DNA of 64,000 nucleotides, taken from assembly GCA_003281225.1 (NCBI GenBank), contig QCCP01000008.1:16949-80948 (forward strand), read 5' to 3'. The translations under genes and the position numbers were made by a program. The DNA comes from Prochlorococcus sp. AG-347-L20 (GTDB taxonomy: Bacteria > Cyanobacteriota > Cyanobacteriia > PCC-6307 > Cyanobiaceae). The notes under the pieces are model-generated. The model was not told the DNA's origin. It saw only the letters and a program-made list of their open reading frames with translations, and ran no database searches. This document shows, piece after piece, positions 59,721 through 64,000 of this stretch (position 1 is the stretch's first letter; every line of letters begins with the position of its first letter).

Positions 59721-60833
59721 CTAATTTCCAAAAACATCATTAACACTAATAAAAATACGTTCGAAAGTCTCATTAAGAAAATCTGGTTTAGGTAATTTTG
59801 TATCAGTCGCATTTGCAAGGGCAATGATTGGATTGATATTCTCTTGAAAATAGCCAATAATAAATTTACAAGGATTATTGAATTTATCATCAGTTAAACA
59901 AACTACAGATTTATTATTGCTTCTCCCAGTTGTTAAAAAAGCGTATGAAATATTATTGTTTATCATCTTAATTTCTGAGCAATTTAAATTATTCAAAATA
60001 ATATTATTATCATTTTTTAGAGTTTCAAACATTTTTATTGTTACATTTGAAAAATCATTATTAAGGCATTTCTCATTTAAATTTGAGCTTACAATAGGAC
60101 CCATCTTTAAGTCATTAATTTTTTCATTATTTACAATTGTAGTTTCCTTTATAGCTAATCTTGTATTGACAAAATTTTTACCAAGAAAAATTCCTATAAT
60201 AATTAAAAAGAGTAAAGATAATGAAGTAGTATTTTTCTTATTTAAAGAAATAAAATTTGAATTCTTATTTAATCCAATTCTTGGTAAAGAATTTTTATTA
60301 AAGAATTTTAAATAACTGAATAAAATATCAACTCCTCCTTCAAATTCGGAAATTGGAGCACTAATAGTGCTACCTCTTGAAAAATTATTCCTAATATATT
60401 TGATGAAATTTGAACCAGTCAGAATCCCAGGAAAATGTACAATATTATTCTCATCATCGACTTGCGCAACTAATATAATTTGAGGAGCAGTATACGCACT
60501 TTTCCAAATATCTAAAGGAATGTTTACCTCTTCTGCTCCAAGACCACATAAAGCAATCTGAATATGTAAATCATTTATGGTTAAAGACTTTTTATATTTG
60601 TTTTGTTTTTTTATTTTTATTTCTTTATTAATATCCCTATCCTTAATAACTTGTTTTAAAGCCTCAATTGATAATTCCCAATGACTTAAAGATAAATTAA
60701 AATCCAATAAAACTGACTCTTCTGGATATGTAATGTATTCTTTACTTGGAATTTGATTATTAGAATTTTCTAATTCATAATCAAAACTATTATCATCTTT
60801 TATTGACTTATTAATATTATTGTTTTTATTCAT
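59721..60833 (-). CDS. DUF1822-like transmembrane protein, 370 aa
   Basis: The N-terminal part (about residues 40-160) resembles cyanobacterial DUF1822 proteins by eye: an aliphatic Leu-Asp-Phe-Asn-Leu-Ser-Leu-Ser segment, a Leu-Gly-Ala-Glu-Glu-Val-Asn-Ile-Pro-Leu-Asp-Ile-Trp core and a Val-Ala-Gln-Val-Asp-Asp-Glu strand. A single hydrophobic helix (about 204-222) separates it from a C-terminal, probably extracytoplasmic, Asn-rich domain with four Cys. Its start overlaps the end of the upstream gene by 4 bases. In other cyanobacteria DUF1822 genes accompany sigma-like genes. An anti-sigma or sensor role is an inference. Confidence 0.5.
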   Translation of the reverse strand: MNKNNNINKSIKDDNSFDYELENSNNQIPSKEYITYPEESVLLDFNLSLSHWELSIEALKQVIKDRDINKEIKIKKQNKYKKSLTINDLHIQIALCGLGAEEVNIPLDIWKSAYTAPQIILVAQVDDENNIVHFPGILTGSNFIKYIRNNFSRGSTISAPISEFEGGVDILFSYLKFFNKNSLPRIGLNKNSNFISLNKKNTTSLSLLFLIIIGIFLGKNFVNTRLAIKETTIVNNEKINDLKMGPIVSSNLNEKCLNNDFSNVTIKMFETLKNDNNIILNNLNCSEIKMINNNISYAFLTTGRSNNKSVVCLTDDKFNNPCKFIIGYFQENINPIIALANATDTKLPKPDFLNETFERIFISVNDVFGN

Positions 60834-62467
60834 AAATATCCTTTAGAAGTAAGTAATTCATTTACATGCATCGCAATAAGAAGCTTTGGACCCTTTTTGG
60901 GATTTACATACCTCATAATACTATTAAAAACTAAATTATATCTATCAGAATCATCGAAAATAGTTTGGCTAGGCTTTTTATTTGATTTAAAAGAATTTGA
61001 TAAAATGAGAGCCAATTCAATATCAAATAGTTTAGACATTTTATAAATTTTATTGAAATTATCAACAAAATTTTTTGAATTATTTTTATTTAGATAAGTA
61101 ATTTTTTGAAAATTATCTATTATTTCATTTGAAGTGCAAAAAGCTATATTTTGACATTGATACGTTTTCGATAATGTTGATTTTGATATTTTTGTTTTTA
61201 ATGAAATAGTATCAAATTCCCTTTTTTTTGATAATTCAATCCAAGCTTTTAAGATCTCTGGACTATTAGTAAACTGTTTTTCAGTTTCTTCAAAAACTTT
61301 TTTTGTATTTGAAAAAGAGACTTTTTCAATAAAGATTTTAATAAAAGAATCAATATCACTCAGTTTATTTTTATTTTTTTCTTTTGATACTTCCTTTAAA
61401 TAATTACTCATAGAGGCAAAATCGTCCTTTGATTTATTCTCATTGGCTACTGATGTTAAATTTCTTTTATTAAATTTATCTAGTGATTCAACTTTTATTT
61501 TTTCACCGGATTCAATTCTTATACATAAAGCCATTTTCTCAAGAATTTTCTGAATAAATTCTGCATTAAAATTAATATATTCGGAATGATGATCTGGATT
61601 TAATTTCAATAAAAAATCTTTATCTGGTCTCCAACCTGTATCTCTTCTATTAATTCTTCTATAAATTTCTTTTGCTTTAGGATAATAAAATTGATAATTT
61701 TTAAAAATTGATTCTATAGTTTTTTCAACATTAAATTTTTCAAAATTTACATCTTTTTGAAAATCAAAAAATATATCTTTACTTCCATATTTATTCCAAG
61801 ATTTCATCATTTTTGTTATCGAGGTATCGTAAATTAGTGCCCAATCCGTAATCACCCTTTGTCCGTGTGGTCTAAGAATAGCAGCTATCTCAGGGTCTCT
61901 ATTAATTAAAAATCTTGTCCAATATGATATGGAAGAATCATTCTTTGATTCATAAGATTGAATTACATGCAGGCTGAAAGGATGTATCCTAGCTTTTTTG
62001 ATAGAAAATATTTTATAAAGTTCTTCAATAAGCATATAATTAAATTCTCTTTTTTCTTTCCCTTTCTTTTTTTTTAAGGATAAATATCTATTCCCAGGGT
62101 CTTCCATGAAGATGGACAAGAGATCCATGAAAGTAACATTTGTATTATTTTCATACCATATAGATTTTATATTCGCCAATATTGCGTGACTTACCCTACA
62201 TCTTAATAAAAGTAATGAATCTATATTTTTCTTATTATTTAAACAATAATTTTTTATTTTCATATCAAAAACTTCTCTATTTTTTGTTTGGATTAAAATT
62301 TTTTGAATATCAAAATCTTTTGCAAATAATTGTTCTTTTATTTCATATTTAAATGTTGATGTTTCAAGATAGTTTAAGTTTGTTTTACTAATTTCAGATT
62401 CATTTAATTTTATTCTCACGAGAGTTTTATATAAATTATCCAACTTTAAGGAAATATTCTTTACCAT
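60830..62467 (-). CDS. divergent sigma-factor-like protein paired with the DUF1822-like gene, 545 aa
   Basis: A large, Lys/Asn-rich helical protein without membrane segments. The part near residues 180-230 includes Tyr-Trp-Thr-Arg-Phe-Leu, Ile-Leu-Arg-Pro-His-Gly-Gln-Arg-Val-Ile and Thr-Asp-Trp-Ala-Leu-Ile-Tyr-Asp-Thr-Ser. These recall the Asp-Trp-Ala-Leu-Leu-x-x-x-Ser block of long sigma-70-like proteins encoded next to DUF1822 genes in filamentous cyanobacteria. The gene pair is translationally coupled (4-base overlap). I cannot confirm a sigma domain 2 or 4 by eye. A DNA-binding or RNA-polymerase-binding role is a hypothesis. Confidence 0.42.
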   Translation of the reverse strand: MVKNISLKLDNLYKTLVRIKLNESEISKTNLNYLETSTFKYEIKEQLFAKDFDIQKILIQTKNREVFDMKIKNYCLNNKKNIDSLLLLRCRVSHAILANIKSIWYENNTNVTFMDLLSIFMEDPGNRYLSLKKKKGKEKREFNYMLIEELYKIFSIKKARIHPFSLHVIQSYESKNDSSISYWTRFLINRDPEIAAILRPHGQRVITDWALIYDTSITKMMKSWNKYGSKDIFFDFQKDVNFEKFNVEKTIESIFKNYQFYYPKAKEIYRRINRRDTGWRPDKDFLLKLNPDHHSEYINFNAEFIQKILEKMALCIRIESGEKIKVESLDKFNKRNLTSVANENKSKDDFASMSNYLKEVSKEKNKNKLSDIDSFIKIFIEKVSFSNTKKVFEETEKQFTNSPEILKAWIELSKKREFDTISLKTKISKSTLSKTYQCQNIAFCTSNEIIDNFQKITYLNKNNSKNFVDNFNKIYKMSKLFDIELALILSNSFKSNKKPSQTIFDDSDRYNLVFNSIMRYVNPKKGPKLLIAMHVNELLTSKGYL

Positions 62468-62565
62468 GATAGCAAAAAATTAGTTTTAAAAAAACTGGAA
62501 TTCAAATTCAAATAAGAAATAAAAATTTTTATCAGAACAATTTTAATATATATTCTTATTAATTA

Positions 62566-62937
62566 ATGAATTTTAAAAAACAAATTTTATCTTATCCAAA
62601 TTTTATAGATAAAGAAAAAATTATTAAAGAACATATTAGTCTTAGATTTGTAAAATATTTTTTATTAACTATATTTAATTTGAATTTCATATTAAATGCA
62701 AATCTAAGAGCAAATGAAAATTTTAAGACAGAAATTGATGCTATTATCATGTTGATGGAAGATTTCAAAAAGCGTAATTTAAATAATCAAAATTTAAAAA
62801 TTAGTTATTATTTAGAAAAAAAACTTGATGACTGTAATGTAATAATAAAAGTTAAAAAAACAGTAACGGAAAAAATAAGAGAAGATAAAAAAATTAAAAC
62901 ATATTATGTTGATTCATGTTTAAAGGTAATAAAGTAG
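62566..62937 (+). CDS. hypothetical exported or anchored protein, 123 aa
   Basis: A hydrophobic segment at about residues 27-48 follows a charged start, ending Asn-Ala-Asn-Leu-Arg-Ala like a late signal peptide. The start may be internal, with translation possibly beginning further in. The rest is polar, with two Cys, Lys-rich strands and no motif. Divergent from the sigma-like gene with about 100 bases between, and preceded by an AGAACAA leader motif. Confidence 0.5.
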   Translation: MNFKKQILSYPNFIDKEKIIKEHISLRFVKYFLLTIFNLNFILNANLRANENFKTEIDAIIMLMEDFKKRNLNNQNLKISYYLEKKLDDCNVIIKVKKTVTEKIREDKKIKTYYVDSCLKVIK

Positions 62938-62994
62938 TTAAAAATGAATCAATACTTAAATCCTGAACAATAAACAAATAGAATATGAATACAA

Positions 62995-63390
62995 ATGAAA
63001 AAAAAAAAGAAAAGTAAAAAAAAGTCAAACTATAGCAAAATACCTAAGAAGATATCTGACTCAGAACTTAAAAAAATTATCTCAGATAATAAGCAAAGAG
63101 ATATAAAGAATATTGATGATTTAGATCCAATCAAAACTATAAAGAATTATGAAAAAGAAATTCATAGTTTCATAGAAATTAATCTAAAAGAAAAAGATTT
63201 CCCTTGGATATTTTTTAAGAAAACTGTTCTATTTCTTATATCAGAATTAATTAAACCACATGATCATTTAATTGAAAATATAAATTCTTTTGATTCTGAA
63301 AAATTAGAAACCTACATTAAAGATAAATCTACTTTAGTCATTGCCTTAAATTTAATAAAAAATGTTTATGTTGGGAAATATGATATTTAA
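62995..63390 (+). CDS. hypothetical basic protein, 131 aa
   Basis: The first 15 residues are almost all Lys and Ser, followed by a helical soluble domain with Phe-Pro-Trp-Ile-Phe-Phe and Glu-Leu-Ile-Lys-Pro-His-Asp-His-Leu. The Lys-rich start may bind nucleic acid. Unrecognised. Same strand as its neighbours, with AGAACAA-like leaders nearby. Confidence 0.5.
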   Translation: MKKKKKSKKKSNYSKIPKKISDSELKKIISDNKQRDIKNIDDLDPIKTIKNYEKEIHSFIEINLKEKDFPWIFFKKTVLFLISELIKPHDHLIENINSFDSEKLETYIKDKSTLVIALNLIKNVYVGKYDI

Positions 63391-63455
63391 AATAAAAAAT
63401 CTTTGGAAACTAAATTAAAAGTCAGAACAATAAATTAATAGTTATTTTTTAAATT

Positions 63456-63785
63456 ATGAAATTATCAATGTTAACAATTTTATTTATTTTTGTCTCACCA
63501 ATTAATGCTCACGATTATTATTCTAGTTATAGAGAAAATAATAAATGTTATGCGAAAATTTATAAAGAGAAATATATACCTGGTTCAATAGCAAATCCAG
63601 GATATATAAGAAAATGGACAGAGACTATTAGAATTCCTTGTGCTCAGCACAAAATTAAAACTTCTAATATAGGCTTTGAAAGTAATGATTATAGAAAAAC
63701 AATAAAAGATAAATTTAACAATTTTAATTCTTGGATTAATAGCAGATTAGCAGATTGGAAATCTCGCGAATCTAAAAATTATTAA
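63456..63785 (+). CDS. hypothetical secreted protein, 109 aa
   Basis: A signal peptide (about residues 1-18, ending Pro-Ile-Asn-Ala-His) precedes a Tyr/Asn/Lys-rich mature part with two Cys (about 34 and 67), a Gly-Ser-Ile-Ala-Asn-Pro-Gly-Tyr loop and a Trp-containing C-terminal helix. Preceded by an AGAACAA leader motif. No family recognised. Confidence 0.55.
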   Translation: MKLSMLTILFIFVSPINAHDYYSSYRENNKCYAKIYKEKYIPGSIANPGYIRKWTETIRIPCAQHKIKTSNIGFESNDYRKTIKDKFNNFNSWINSRLADWKSRESKNY

Positions 63786-64000
63786 AATTATCTTATAACT
63801 ATATTTAAAATATAAATTATCTTTAAAAATCTTTTATAAAATTGTCTTCTTAAAATTTGATTTTTTATACTAAAAAAAATTTTTAATTACTATTGTATCT
63901 GCTTTTAAAAGGCTTTTCTTTCATGAAAATTATTAAGCTACATAATCTTTATATTCATTAAAATTTGATAGGAATTTAAATATTTAAGATTTATTATACG

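Noticed and set aside
59878..60315. 145-codon plus-strand ORF antisense to the DUF1822-like gene
   Set aside because: It arises from AT-rich antisense reading; the minus-strand gene has coupling and domain structure, this one has neither.
63786..64000. Possible gene start or terminator at the window's end
   Set aside because: No frame of useful length and no convincing hairpin; AT-rich sequence only.

Overview
The window looks like a chromosomal stretch of a high-light-adapted Prochlorococcus. The DNA is very AT-rich and densely packed, with many 1-20 bp gene overlaps. It carries psbD/psbC, petM, ycf4, ycf39, a cluster of high-light-inducible (hli) genes, pntA1/pntA2/pntB, an NTRC thioredoxin reductase and many picocyanobacterial micro-proteins. 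No rRNA, intact tRNA, transposase, integrase or CRISPR array was seen. The genus is an inference from gene content and composition; I could not run a search.

Layout. (1) 0-7.3 kb: small conserved or hypothetical proteins, a sodium:neurotransmitter-symporter-type transporter, a SelO-type AMPylase, a secreted cupin and a DUF1651 protein. (2) 7.4-18.9 kb: a complete nitrate assimilation cluster. It has nirA, a helical-repeat protein, moaB, moaD-moaE, moeA-moaC, narM, narB-napA and mobA-moaA, so it covers uptake, both reductases, the NarB maturation factor and molybdenum cofactor synthesis. Two perfect GTA-N8-TAC NtcA boxes lie between the divergent napA and mobA genes; the napA one has an ideally spaced -10. 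(3) 18.9-24.3 kb: small proteins, a glutamine amidotransferase and an hli cluster (one gene on the minus strand, three on the plus strand), with clear hairpin terminators. (4) 24.3-49.4 kb: core housekeeping and photosynthesis genes (ychF, an efflux adaptor, polA, cysS, dxr, pnt genes, NTRC, infA, ycf39, petM, ilvH, a cyclophilin lipoprotein, ycf4, psbD-psbC, maf, cobQ, ferredoxin). (5) 49.4-64 kb: an accessory island. It begins with a Yfr2-family small RNA and a 52-aa protein. Next come a structured element and a degenerate tRNA-Pro 3' half, then a large SF1 helicase-nuclease and a secreted trypsin-TPR protease, then a second degenerate tRNA-Pro 3' half. Beyond that are a membrane protein of unknown function, a secreted pentapeptide-repeat protein, a divergent sigma-factor-like/DUF1822-like gene pair, and small secreted or basic ORFans.

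How it fits together. NapA imports nitrate, NarB reduces it to nitrite and NirA reduces that to ammonium, both with electrons from ferredoxin. The moa/moe/mob genes supply the cofactor only NarB needs here, and NtcA boxes tie the set to nitrogen status. The island is the part most likely to hold something undescribed. Its two same-orientation tRNA remnants bracket a helicase-nuclease plus protease module, as expected for repeated integration at a tRNA 3' end. The sigma-like/DUF1822-like pair may be a transmembrane signalling module.
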